A stretch of DNA of 64,000 nucleotides from Arctopsyche grandis (GCF_051622035.1 NC_135357.1:12049001-12113000), one strand, 5' to 3'; counted from the stretch's first letter, positions 11,841 to 22,051 are shown. A program made the numbers and translations. Notes: generated by a model from the sequence alone, not told the origin.

Positions 11841-13447
11841 TAATAATACAAGTACTGAATCGACTACGCAAGCTCACCGATACATTTAATATATACCTAG
11901 TAAAATATTTAAACCAGTTCTTTACAATCTATTTGTTGTTATGATTGTTGACATTTAATAATTTATTGAAATTAAAGCGAATGTTTGTATAGTAATGTTT
12001 AATTATATATAATTTATTCATTTTGTTCCAATTATTCTGTAAATATTATACATTGTAAATATTCGTACCTCACATTTTTATTGTATATATAACGAATATA
12101 TATATATTTTTTTGTAAATATATATTAATACTTACATTCCTGTTACATTTCTGATGTAAATATACATACATATATATTAATATACCATAAAAGAAATGTC
12201 TATACTTTTATATATGTACATACATATAAACATTTCATTAATTGGTTGTTGTAAATCTATTACTCTTTGTTATCTTATATAAATTATATTTAATTTATTT
12301 ACATGTAAAATAAAAATATTAATTCGAAATAACTTTTTACTTTTCTTTTTTATTTTATTTTATACATACTATATACATACATATATTACAGGAAAGCCTA
12401 ACAAGAAAATTCCTGGCGCTTTCCTGGCCAATTAAATCCATCAATACACAATATTATGTTTATACAGTATCATAAATAAATTTAATAAAAATAAAAAAAC
12501 ATTACATAAGTGGATAGACTGTTTGGTGAAATATTGAAAATGTGAATCTGAGATTATATATTAAAAATTCTTAATGTATGTACATAATTTATATTGCTTT
12601 TAGTATTTTATTTCATATATAATAAATACATTTATGTAATTTAAAAATGAAAAGAAAAGTGGTTCGAGTTTCCGATAAAATGAAAATTGATTTAAAATAG
12701 TTTGTAAAAATATCGATAGATGTCTCAAAAATTTTTTGTATATAATAATTTTATATGACACGGATCAATTTTAATACCAATTCCTGCATAATTATATTTT
12801 ATGAACAATTAATTTACTACCTATAAATATTTCGAATATTTTGATTTGATTTTAATATTTATTTTTTAATTAATTTTTATTTATTATTAAAATTTCCTCA
12901 AAATTTTACACTAAATTAGAAATATTTTGACTTAAATAAACAATACTATCTGAGAGTGTGCGTATTTTTCTCATGCAAGGAAATTGCGATTATACACAAA
13001 TCTGCAGAGTGCACCGCCTGATTGCACACCCGGGCATGAATATAAAGCAGCCGGAAAATTTGCATGTTTATTGAGTTGGACGAGTCACTTAAATAACAAA
13101 TATCGAATTTATAAATAAAAAATATACGTTAAATATATTCATGGATTATGCATATGACATCAAATTTCTTTAAAGAAAATTTAATAAGCCTACGTTACAG
13201 AACTTAGTTCACAAGTTATAATTTAATATTGCAAGAGCACTGTTGATAAACAAATTCGTTTACAAAGCGATGACCCCTAAGGTCATAATAAACGTAAATA
13301 AGATTATTTAATAGTTGATTCAGTAAAACGCAGTAAAAATTTTAATACTAGTATTTATTATATTATATTTGTGATCACATTAAATTCTCGTAATGTATTT
13401 ACATACATACGTATTATTATTTTTTACAAGTTTTTTACTAGCTTCGC
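11841..13447. other. 3' flank of the secreted-protein gene and spacer before the cecropin locus
   Basis: Very AT-rich. Several AATAAA words could polyadenylate the upstream gene. A minus-strand LINE/SINE tail (GGAAAGCCTAACAAGAAAAT with GCGCTTTCCTGGCCAATT) lies at 12345-12440 after a T-rich run. No coding region was seen. Confidence 0.5.
12345..12440 (-). mobile_element. LINE/SINE 3' tail fragment
   Basis: A T-rich run is followed by GAAAGCCTAACAAG and GGCGCTTTCCTGGCCAATT, a diverged minus-strand copy of the tail shared by the SINEs and the LINE in this window. Confidence 0.55.
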
Positions 13448-13753
13448 TCATCTACTAGTGCCAAAAAGGTCTTTTATATCCCTTAGCACACTCACAGCTT
13501 CTTTATTCTCATATATGGTATTCGCTAAAGTATCGACAACTCTCTCCTGTAATCGAATATCATCGAGTATTGATTAGTTATTTTAAAAGCGTACATATTA
13601 GTTATATAAAATACGTATGTATAATAAACTTACGAAAATCTCTTGAGCTTTCGCCGAATCGTCATCGTCCTCGGGCATAGGTAAAGAAGTCACCATAAAA
13701 CAGCACAACAGAGTAATTAGAAGAACTGTGTAAAAGTATGCAATCGACTTCAT
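13448..13753 (-). CDS. Cecropin-like peptide precursor A, acid-tract type, strongly diverged
   Basis: Exon 1 is 13634-13753 (ATG at 13753-13751; donor ATTTTC/GTAAGT) and exon 2 is 13448-13546 (acceptor TTACAG; TGA at 13448-13450), with an 87-bp phase-0 intron. The 72-residue precursor has a signal peptide (residues 1 to about 23, ending CCFMVTS), then LPMPEDDDD, then a chain beginning SAKAQEIFERVVDTLANTIY and ending VLRDIKDLFGTSR. The intron position, the Glu that opens exon 2 and the closing helix VLRDIKDL match genes B and F. The aromatic-basic start of a cecropin helix (NFWK) is missing, and the secreted part has a net charge near -6, so it may not be antibacterial. The ATG used here gives a proper signal peptide; the longer upstream frame does not. 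No C-terminal Gly, so no amidation. A rapidly evolving or functionally shifted paralogue is likely. Confidence 0.85.
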
Positions 13754-14043
13754 CTCGAATTTTGATGCGTATGATGCGATTTTGAACGGAATCGTCTCTT
13801 GAAGGCAGTCTAACCAGTACTGATTCACACTTGCACATGTGCTCATTTATATTGTAAACATTATATGTATAGTGGGGTGTTGTGTATGTGCAAAATTCAA
13901 ATTAAATGCAAAAAAATACACTGTTTATCGAGAAAATATATTTTATCACAGATCAAAAAAAAATTTTAGAACAAAAATATTAATATAAAGTCACTTAAAT
14001 TTATGCTTATTTTACAATGGTGTTGAATTCAGTCGGTGATGTA

Positions 14044-14361
14044 TTAATCTTTCTTTTCGTTGCTACCCACTAATTCTTTAATGTCTTTTAACACAGTGAT
14101 TGCATCTTTAGACTTGATGAGCGCATCTCGTATCCTTTGAGCCATTCCCTCCTGAAAAATTCATAGTATGTTTAGCATTACGTCAAACAAACACAGACAA
14201 TTTCATGAATCACATAAGTTGAGTTAGATGTTTGCACTTACCAATCCTTTCCAAAAGTTTTTCTTATCGTCGTCGTCGTCGGGGACTGGTATCGAAGCTA
14301 CCAGAGTCGATACGAACAAGACTACCAAAAAAATGGCGAAGATTCTCGTCGTCGGTTTCAT
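14044..14361 (-). CDS. Cecropin D-like peptide precursor B, acid-tract type
   Basis: Exon 1 is 14242-14361 (donor GGATTG/GTAAGT) and exon 2 is 14044-14151 (acceptor TTTCAG; TAA at 14044-14046), separated by a 90-bp phase-0 intron. The 75-residue precursor has a signal peptide (residues 1-23, ending STLVAS), a propiece IPVPDDDDD, then KKNFWKGLEGMAQRIRDALI, a KSKDAITVLKDIKELV helix and a hydrophilic tail GSNEKKD. The pattern NFWKxLExxxQRxRDAxI is that of cecropin D-type peptides, which insert into bacterial membranes after secretion from fat body. The hinge Gly-Pro or Ala-Pro of classic cecropins is replaced by Lys-Asp. The chain without the Asp run is about +4, with it about -1. The C terminus is extended and has no amidation Gly. 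A TATA box and a kB-like site lie upstream. Confidence 0.92.
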
Positions 14362-14450
14362 TTCTATAAATAAATGTTGAGAAGCTTTGATAATGTGACC
14401 TCTCGTTCGGCGAGGCTGATAAACTCTGTCCGTGGATGTTCGAACTTCGT

Positions 14451-14530
14451 ATTTATATACACACTGCAGGTTTCTGATTGAATCATTATTGCAGCCATCT
14501 TTTTTGCGGTTATTTCCGAGGGGGATTTTT
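14451..14530 (-). promoter_or_regulatory. Promoter of gene B: TATA box and kB-like site
   Basis: On the minus strand a TATATAAAT box (14451-14459) lies 90 bp before the start codon. The motif GGGGATTTTT at 14521-14530 fits the insect kB consensus GGGRNNYYYY exactly, and a TGATAA GATA-type motif lies at 14417-14422. This arrangement is that of Rel-dependent immune genes. The sites are matched by eye; binding is inferred. Confidence 0.55.
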
Positions 14531-14967
14531 AAATTTGCGCTTCTCGGAAATCTTTTTCAGGTCACACCGAAGATTATGATTGCAATTTCTAATTTCATGG
14601 AATATGTATTAACATGTGGGCGCTATTATGTGTGCGATTATTCAACTCTACTTTGTATAGAACACATTGATTCCATCAGTGCAATGAGCATCGTATTTCT
14701 AAACAATACATATTTCAGATACGTATGTATATATTTAGATACTAGGGATAGATCATATAATATAATTTAAGCTAGATAGATTTAATCTGGATGCACATAC
14801 CATACCACAAATGATTTTTTTCGTTTTTTTAAATTTTTATTTACAACAAAGTGTCAATTATTGATAAAGTGTATACTTCATAGTTAGTGAATACACAGCG
14901 ACAGTTTTGAAATAAATCATATAATGCTAGATTCCATAATTTATTTAGCTAGATAATGTATATGTAA

Positions 14968-15385
14968 CAGTCCAAGTGTATATTTCGTTCGTTCGTGAAC
15001 ACTAGTTGGTTCATACACAAACTACTGGTTTAAGTTTAAGTGCTAATAGTCAAAAACTATAATCAAATAAACTCACCAGGTGTCAAATAAAACTTTTAAG
15101 TGCCAAAACTGTCAAAATCTTTGAGATGTCAAAACTAAAAATATTGTGAAGGGCTTATGGAAACCACATTACAACTTTGTTTCTGCTTATTTTTGAAAAA
15201 TTGCAACCCATATACTTAGATTATGGGATATACGATTGAGAATACTTATGCGTAATACTTTGTACATCAACAAACTAGTTCATTTGTCAAATTTTTCTTT
15301 TATGTACACTATAACTGGCCAGATTGGTTTTAAAATAAAAAATATATAATATTTTCATGAATGAACTCGTGTGAATACTTGGAAA
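14968..15385. mobile_element. MITE of the GTCCAAGT-ended family
   Basis: The left end reads CAGTCCAAGTGTATATTTCG with GTTCGTTCGTGAAC. The right end, on the other strand, reads TTTCCAAGTATTCACACGAG with TTCATTCATGAA, so the ends form imperfect terminal inverted repeats. The inside is AT-rich and non-coding. Related fragments are at 9362 and 50821. It lies about 0.6 kb upstream of gene B. Confidence 0.6.
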
Positions 15386-16162
15386 GTTAAATATACATTG
15401 AATACGAAATTGGGTAGTAAGAGCTTTCGACAAATACAATTTGAGTGGTCTTGACAAATGAGCTAAATTTAAAAATATCATATTGCAAACCTAGTCTTCA
15501 AATTCTTACAATCAGCGTATGATACATTCCAAGTTTGGTGTTAAAATAAGAATTTTTCTCACGCATTGTGCAATTTGTATTTTCATATATTTATTTTGTA
15601 AGCAAAACTGTCACTCAATAAATATTGCTTTGTAATAATTTGAATTCATACATTAATAAATTCAGCCAATGAATATGATTAATTATTACACTGGAAACTT
15701 TGGGGCTATATCAGATGTCACTGTTGCTGTACATTGGATGTAGAAATTTCCAGAACTCCCGAAAATGCAATTTTATCACTCGAAACCATCATAAAAATAA
15801 AAAAAACAACGGAAGTTTCACCTAATCATTATATCATTACATATATTTAAAATCATGGATTTATTTTATCTATTAAAAATATTTGTTTTAGTATTATTTC
15901 CGTTATTAGTTCATTTCGTCATAACACGACAGTATAATAATTGTCGTCGTGACAGCTCACAACGACTATTCCGTTAAAAAATACCCTTCTTTTTTGTCAT
16001 TTTATTATGTAGTACACACTTACACTGCGTCTCTATATGTAGCTAGTACATATATCTACATACTAGTAACCGTATTCATACATTGTTTACAGTAGCTGAG
16101 TCATTTAGATAAAGTAAACACTTATTAGAAAGTAGAAACTTTGACCGTAACATATAATATAT
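15386..16162. other. Intergenic, no gene seen
   Basis: AT-rich sequence between two MITEs, with no open frame of interest and no clear repeat. Confidence 0.5.
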
Positions 16163-16442
16163 CGGTCTCCGTGACGGGCCGGAAAACGCAAATATCGGAA
16201 GGCAAAGATCGAAAATAGAAAGATCTTAAGTCGAAAGATCAAAAAAAAGGGTGCATGGTAAACGGTACATACTCACTTAATATGCGTGAGCATGATACAA
16301 CATGAACAAGAGGAACAGGCTTTTCCTCCCGTATTCTGCGCGCGCACATTAGTTTCGACTTAAGATCTTTCGATTTTCGATCTTTGCCTTCCGATATTTG
16401 CGTTTTCCCGGCATTTCACATTCCGGCCCGTGAGGTAGACCC
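16163..16442. mobile_element. Foldback MITE (GGTCTCCGTGACG-ended family), copy 1
   Basis: The ends GGTCTCCGTGACGGGCCGG and, reversed, GGGTCTACCTCACGGGCCGG are inverted repeats. Inside are matching arms CAAATATCGGAAGGCAAAGA on both sides and repeated GAAAGATC words. The centre holds AGGGTGCATGGTAAACGGTA and TTTTCCTCCCGTATTCTGCG, found also in the copy at 38946. The left arm lacks about 16 bp that the right arm keeps. The flanks are AT repeats, so the target duplication is unclear. Confidence 0.85.
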
Positions 16443-17644
16443 AATATATATATATATAGAAATACACTTATAACGTCATCCGTGATCTGTTATGATTATT
16501 GTTCAATTTAAAGCGCCACATTTCTATGATAATGTGCGTATTTATATTGAAAATAAAATAACCATATACATATGTATTAAGCTTTAAAATACGTTTTTTG
16601 TTTCACGTTCATTTGATAAGGAAAGTTGATTTGGTTTTATAAATACCTTTGTGCATTTTAAACGGATAAAAAGTAATTATTATAATTAAATCAATAAACT
16701 TTAAAATTAAAACTCATTAAAAGTTTATTCAGTACACTTAATATATAAATTTTGGGTTTTGATAAATATTAAATAAATAAATAGCAGCGTGAGTAATTTT
16801 AATTTTAATTAAATTTTTATCCCATCGATAGGTTCACGATAATTACAAAGAATATAACAATGAAAACATTATTTTAAAAGAAAACATTAATTACAAGAAC
16901 GTGTATGAAAATTTTCGGAAAATCGTTAATTTTATTTACAAGCATAGAAACAATACATTTTCCTTTTGTTATATGATGTTTATGTGGATTTTTTATTATA
17001 TATTTTTGTTCAACGTGTTTTATACTTATACAAATAAAAAATAAATATATATACTAAAAAATAAATAACACGTACTGTAGAGTAAACGGCTTACTATGTA
17101 TAAAGAACCTTCAATAAACTTAGAAAATGTTTTTGAATCAAAGAATGTCTTTACAGACATTGACAAAATATGAATTTGTTTGGTTGAGCGACCAGTTTTA
17201 GAAATGAAACAGCTTAACATGGTTTGGTATAAAGTTAAAACGAATATTATAAATAATTTTAAAACGAATTTTATTAGGGTTAATATTTCAGTGGTCATTG
17301 AGATTTGAAACATTTTTTATATTTCATACCAACTTATTACATAATACATAATATGTAATGAATGTATGGGTGCTTTAATACTAAGTGTGTAACCTTCAAT
17401 TATTATCATTGAGATAATTAAGTGAGTATGTGTTTCAATAATACGGAATACATTTTAAGTACCAGAATGGATTTTTAAATTAAAATTTGTATTTGTATGA
17501 TATAAACCAGTTTTATTTCTTAAAAAAATAGCGTATTTTACATGATATATGTATTAAAAGCATGATAAATAAATTTAATTGACTAGGAGTATAATATGAA
17601 TAAATTTATAATAGTTTTTAATACAAAATTAAAACTAGGGCACT
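16443..17644. other. Intergenic and 3' flank of gene C
   Basis: AT-rich with no supported gene. A minus-strand AATAAA equivalent (TTTATT at 17512-17517) is a candidate poly(A) signal for gene C. Confidence 0.45.
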
Positions 17645-17927
17645 TTATCCTAATGCGGCTACTCCTTGAACAACTGCTACAGCAGGAGCTGCCTTAATTA
17701 GTCCATCGCGAACATTTCTACCAACTTTCTCCTAAAAAAGACATATTTATTTATAAATAAAGCATGTATATAAAAAAAAATTTAAATAAATTATAAAATA
17801 TATTGTAGAAACTTACGATTTTTTTCCAGCCTTTCCATCGAGGTTCAGGTACCGGGGATGATGATACCTGACTTGCAAGTATGATGGAAATCAAGAAGAA
17901 AACGAAAAATCTCAAAGGGAAACGCAT
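17645..17927 (-). CDS. Cecropin precursor C (classic cationic cecropin)
   Basis: Exon 1 is 17817-17927 (donor AAAATC/GTAAGT) and exon 2 is 17645-17731 (acceptor TTTTAG; TAA at 17645-17647); the phase-0 intron is 85 bp. The 65-residue precursor has a signal peptide (residues 1 to about 24, ending SQVSSS), a Pro-containing PVPEP propiece of the type trimmed two residues at a time, and a mature chain starting RWKGWKKIEKVGRNVRDGLI and ending KAAPAVAVVQGVAALG. It shows every cecropin hallmark: Trp at position 2, an amphipathic basic N-terminal helix, the Ala-Pro hinge, a hydrophobic C-terminal helix and a final Gly that can donate a C-terminal amide. It would be secreted into haemolymph and permeabilise bacterial membranes. 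Length is normal for the family. It is transcribed away from gene D. Confidence 0.97.
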
Positions 17928-18013
17928 CTTGTCTCAACTCGTCTCTTTCACTGTACTCAAGTGTTACTTCAGGATCGCTCGAAATTCGAATGATGATATG
18001 AGTTACACTACCT

Positions 18014-18065
18014 CTTTATATATAGCAGACGGTGACTGCTTGTAAGATAATTCTGATAATTCCCC
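18014..18065 (-). promoter_or_regulatory. Promoter of gene C: TATA box and near-consensus kB site
   Basis: On the minus strand TATATATAAAG (18014-18024) lies 87 bp before the ATG. About 32 bp further up, GGGGAATTAT (rev. comp. of 18056-18065) matches the kB consensus at nine of ten positions. GATAA words lie at 18046 and 18055. These fit inducible immune expression; binding is inferred. Confidence 0.45.
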
Positions 18066-18722
18066 ATTGGGAAAAAACATTTTGCAATGTGGTCAGACAA
18101 TAGGACCACTCCAATTGACAGGGAAAAAAATTAAAAAACATTTGTTCACCGAAATAATATTACTGAAATTGCATAGCGATATTTATTTACAAAATAAAAA
18201 ACAACAAACAGATAAACTATGTAAATATTAGATAGATAAGAGCCGATTATTCGCGATAATTTTAAAAATGTCCTTGCATTGAAGAATATTAAGAAAAACG
18301 CAACACAAGTGTATTGACTAGAAAGTGTATTGTTTATACTAAATGTCGTAATATAAATAAATCACATTCTAAAAAATGATAAAAATAGTTGCGTTTTTTT
18401 ATTCGCGATAATGTGTAAATACTATTAATATACATATGTACGTCTTATCAACTTAAAACGAATACAAATTCATATTTCGCGTTAAAAATTGTTACTGCTC
18501 TTGAAAGGGGATTTTCTTTTCCCGCACTGAGTATAATTTTCCACGAATAATCAGAAAATTCGCATAGAATTTGTTTGTATAGCTTATCTTAATTACATGC
18601 AAGCATTTATTATTCCCACGTAATCGTATTAAAGTTGGTATATAAGAAATGTAAATCGTAACCAATTATTCACAAATCAATCATTGCAAAGATAGTTCAA
18701 TTCACTTCAACAAAACTTCAAG
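18066..18722. promoter_or_regulatory. Shared upstream region between divergent genes C and D
   Basis: The two start codons are 795 bp apart and face away from each other. The interval contains no open frame or recognisable transposon. It holds the promoter motifs of D near its right end and those of C near its left end, with AT-rich sequence between. Elements in the middle could serve both genes. Confidence 0.5.
18507..18646 (+). promoter_or_regulatory. Promoter of gene D: kB site, GATA motif and TATA box
   Basis: GGGGATTTTC at 18507-18516 fits GGGRNNYYYY exactly. A GATAAG motif is on the minus strand at 18583-18588. TATATAAG at 18639-18646 lies 77 bp before the ATG, with an initiator-like AATCATTG about 30 bp after it. 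A kB plus GATA pair upstream of a TATA box is the classic arrangement in insect antimicrobial peptide genes. Confidence 0.6.
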
Positions 18723-18999
18723 ATGCGTTGCTTCTCTCTTAAATTTTTGACACTTTTCTTTGTCGCTCTATTATTCGCAACACAAGTCGTATCGAGTCCT
18801 GTTCCTGAGCCGAAAAAGTTTTTCAAGAGAATTGTAAGAATTTGATCATATTATTCTTTGATGTGACAGTTTTATATTGATTATTAATTATTTTTTTATG
18901 TATTTTTAACAGGAGAAAATTGGAAGAAATGTTCGAGATGGACTTATTAAGGCTGGACCTGCAATTGATGTAGTTAAATCAGTTAAAACTCTGGGATAA
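18723..18999 (+). CDS. Cecropin precursor D (cationic)
   Basis: Exon 1 is 18723-18833 (donor AGAATT/GTAAGA) and exon 2 is 18913-18999 (acceptor TTTTTAACAG; TAA at 18997-18999); the phase-0 intron is 79 bp. The 65-residue precursor has a signal peptide (residues 1 to about 24, ending TQVVSS), the PVPEP propiece and a mature chain starting KKFFKRIEKIGRNVRDGLIK and ending AGPAIDVVKSVKTLG. The Gly-Pro hinge and final Gly for amidation are kept. Trp at position 2 is replaced by Lys-Phe-Phe, and the C-terminal helix is more polar (Asp, two Lys) than in gene C. It is the only plus-strand member of the cluster and is divergent to C; exon 2 is close to that of C (RNVRDGLIKA shared), so the two are recent paralogues. 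An AATAAA lies at 19128-19133. Confidence 0.97.
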
Positions 19000-19127
19000 T
19001 ATTATACCAATAATACTATTTTTAATATTTAAAACATTTGTACTTATTTACTCCTTTCTCTTTACATGAAAATTTGTATGCCTTTTGTATTGATAAATTA
19101 ATTTACATACAAAGTATGTATATTTTA

Positions 19128-19133
19128 AATAAA
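19128..19133 (+). terminator. Poly(A) signal of gene D
   Basis: AATAAA 129 bp after the stop codon, the first canonical signal downstream. Confidence 0.6.
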
Positions 19134-20317
19134 ATTTTAATTTAATCATAGTCTATCTGCTTTTTTATTATTATTATTACAATTGTATAAGAACAGTGAC
19201 CGTATTTTTCTGGAGAAAATAGAGGACATGTTATGAAGAATTCAAGAAATTTAAAATTTTGAACAATCATGAATCAATCAATATGTACAAATATTACATG
19301 ATTTTTTTAAATGACATTAATTTTGATTTCTTTGAATAAAGCAAACTGCTTCCAGTGTGTATATTTTTTCATTAGTCCACGTACATATTGTTCACTAATG
19401 AAAGTATTCGTTCAATGGGGACATTAGATCCAGGGAGACGTACGGAAAATTAACGATTTTTTGAATGTTTTTGAAAGGAACTTCTTTATACGTGAAATAT
19501 TGAAATTTTTAACCCACTCTCATTTTATCACCATTCGTTGATCTTTTCATTTCTGACATAATTTTTTTACACAAAACTTCATTGAAAAATCTCCGTCGAG
19601 TATATTTAAAAACCAGTGACTAGATATAAACAAATAGCTTTCCTCGATCTAGTCCACAGAGGGATTTTTCGTAATAGGACCCATTCAAATAATTCCATTT
19701 CAACGAAACATTTGTACTAGTTATTTAAATAATCAATACAGGTTTGATAAAATTTATGAATTGCATCTTTGAATATTTCGGCATTAATATTTTTGGCATT
19801 TTCTATATCTAAAAACACTTTTTTTAAAAACCGATTTTTTTTCACATGTTTCAACATTTCTCTAACAGAAAACAGAACCAATCTTTTGAGAATTTGCCGT
19901 CGAGGAACGACTTCACAAAATAAAGAACAAAAGGGTAGTTTTAGAAAACAAATAAATCTAAAGCGTATGTACATATGTATGTATAGTATGTATTTCCAAG
20001 CAGTAGTATCTAAACTGGTGGTATTTTTAAAGGTTTTATATACTGACAAATTGACAAGTGAAAATTTCATACTTGATATTCGGAAGTACTTAGGATTCAG
20101 TAAATTTTCAGGATTTCTGGATTAAATGAAGATATCTTGAGAATGTTTTAAAATATTACATAGTTTAAATCATGTATATCTATTTAACACAATAATTTTA
20201 ACATTTTAAATATTAAGTACATATGTTTGTAAGCTAAAATACTTTTTCAGTTCATAAAGTGAATCAAACACAGCCAATTGAGGAATAAGTATGGTTATAT
20301 ACAATGTATATGGACAT
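19134..20317. other. Intergenic between cecropin D and the LINE
   Basis: A 117-codon minus-strand frame (19717-20070) and a 118-codon plus-strand frame (19769-20125) overlap each other. The minus frame ends in FKDAIHKFYQTCIDYLNN, which has the feel of a transposase remnant, but no family could be assigned. No host gene is called. Confidence 0.35.
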
Positions 20318-21674
20318 ATTTTATTTATTTTATTTTATTTATTTATTTTAAAAAAATCGATACCACAGAGACTTGACAGGTTGCCCCAAAGCGTCAATGT
20401 GATTATAATACAAATAATAAAAATCATAAAAATTATAAAAAAAAACATCATAAAAAATAATAAAAATCATAAATAAAAAAAAAAACATAAAAAAATAATA
20501 AAAATCATAAAAAAATAATAAAAATCAAGTAAAAAATATGTACACAAAATAAAAACAAAGAAATAAGATTGAAAAATTTATATCGTGCTATTTAGGATGT
20601 GTTCCATCAACTCAACATAACTGGCATCGAATAGGTCCAAGTAATGTGCCAGTAAGTTAAGGAGTCGAACAGCTCTCGAGAGGGGGGAGTTCATGAGCAC
20701 GTTTGATTTAGCCCTAATTGGCAAAAATGTATCATGTTTTCTTAAAACTCTATGATTTTCCGGGGCCCAGAATTTTAGTTTCTCCAGGATAGCGGGATTG
20801 TGAATCTCTCCTCTAAGTAATTTTACGAAATGTTTCCCAAGAAATAAACCTCTTCTCTTCGCCAGGGAGTTGAAACCCAAAGATCCCAAGACAAAGGCAC
20901 TAGGGAACAGATATGGATAAAATCCAAATGTCTTCAGATATAAAAATCTAAGGAATTTCCTTTGGACTCGTTCCAACATTAGAAAGTAACGAAGTTGATA
21001 GGGAGACCATTTAATGGAGCCAAACTCGAGCACACTGCGAACTAATGTACAATATAAGAGACGAATGGCAGTGAGCCCTAGTTCAGACGAATTACGGATT
21101 ACGAATCCAAGGATTTTTGTTGCCCTATCACAGATATTCTCAATGTGAATGTTGAAACTCCAACTATTTTCGAAGACTATTCCCAGATCAGATATAAATA
21201 ATTCTCTCTGAAGAAGAGAATCATGAAATTTATACGAATATTTAATAGGAGAACGAGAACGAGAGTAAGAAATGACCCGACACTTTAGGATATTGAAGGG
21301 AAGTTTATTAACATTAGCCCATTCATAAATAGAATTCAAATCCTCTTGCAAATAAAGAGCGTCAGGTAAATCAATTATTCTCTTATAGATTTTTAAGTCA
21401 TCCGCATATAATAAAAATTTAGAATGGTGAATAGAAGATTGAATATCGTTGATAAATATTAGGAATAATAAAGGGCCAAGATTTGATCCTTGGGGAATCC
21501 CAGTAGTGGCAACATACTCATAAGAAAAGCAACTCCCAAACTTAACGAATTGACGTCGATCCTGTAAATAAGAAATAAAAAGACTAACAAGATTATTAGT
21601 AAATCCAATGAAACTTAATTTACTAACTAAAATTTTATGATCAACTTTATCAAACGCCTTCTCAAAATCTTGTT
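20318..21674 (-). mobile_element. 5'-truncated non-LTR retrotransposon (LINE) with reverse transcriptase C-terminal half
   Basis: On the minus strand an open frame from 21672 to 20578 starts within the RT domain: QDFEKAFDKVDHKILVSKLS, then TTGIPQGSNLGPLLFLIFIN, the catalytic FLLYADDLKIYK, and LPFNILKCRVISYSRSRSP. It continues through the thumb and C-terminal region to HILNSTI and a stop at 20578. The 3' UTR is made of T-rich repeats (ATTTTTATGATTTTTATT type), then GACGCTTTGGGGCAACCTGT, and a tail of AAATAAATAAAATAAAATAA. The copy lacks everything 5' of the FEKAFDK motif, the normal result of incomplete reverse transcription. The frame has no internal stop, so the insertion is fairly young. 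Its 5' junction lies about 36 bp after the stop codon of cecropin E, in the same orientation. The Jockey/CR1-like class is probable but was not tested. Confidence 0.9.
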
Positions 21675-21711
21675 ATATGTACCTTGAATTTAAACAAAAA
21701 AAATTCAAATG

Positions 21712-21975
21712 TCATCCTAAGCTTGCAACTGTTTGAAGTACAGCCACTGCAGGTGCAGCATTTGTAAGAACATCACGAATTTTTTTTCCAAGCTTTTCCT
21801 GAAAATTATTTTATTTTGATGAAAAAAATACAATAGTATATAAAGTGAACTGAACACAACTAATGAATATTACGATTTTTTTCCATTTTGGCTCCAGCAC
21901 CGGTGAATTTGTAATCTGTTCAGTAATCAAAATTGTAACTAAGAATATAGTAAACAGTATAAACGGAAAACGCAT
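21712..21975 (-). CDS. Cecropin precursor E (cationic, shortened N-terminal helix)
   Basis: Exon 1 is 21874-21975 (donor AAAATC/GTAATA) and exon 2 is 21712-21798 (acceptor TTTTCAG; TGA at 21712-21714); the phase-0 intron is 75 bp. The 62-residue precursor has a signal peptide (residues 1 to about 23, ending TEQITN), a SPVLEP propiece and a chain starting KWKKIEKLGKKIRDVLTNAA and ending PAVAVLQTVASLG. Relative to gene C it lacks three residues between Trp and the KKIEK motif, so the first helix is one turn shorter. The conserved DGLIKA segment reads DVLTNA. Trp, Ala-Pro hinge and final Gly are present. The donor has A and T at +4/+5, weaker than in the other five genes. The 3' UTR is cut short by a LINE whose junction is near 21675, so polyadenylation probably uses a signal from that element. 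Probably functional; expression is less certain than for C and D. Confidence 0.92.
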
Positions 21976-22051
21976 TTTGCTCTCAAAACTGTCGATTGTT
22001 TACACAGTAACAGGTAGATTAAAAATGATTTAAAATTTACTTTTATCAGCT

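Noticed and set aside
19717-20125. Overlapping 117- and 118-codon frames on both strands
   Set aside because: Neither has a recognisable domain. The minus frame may be a transposase remnant, but no motif supports it.
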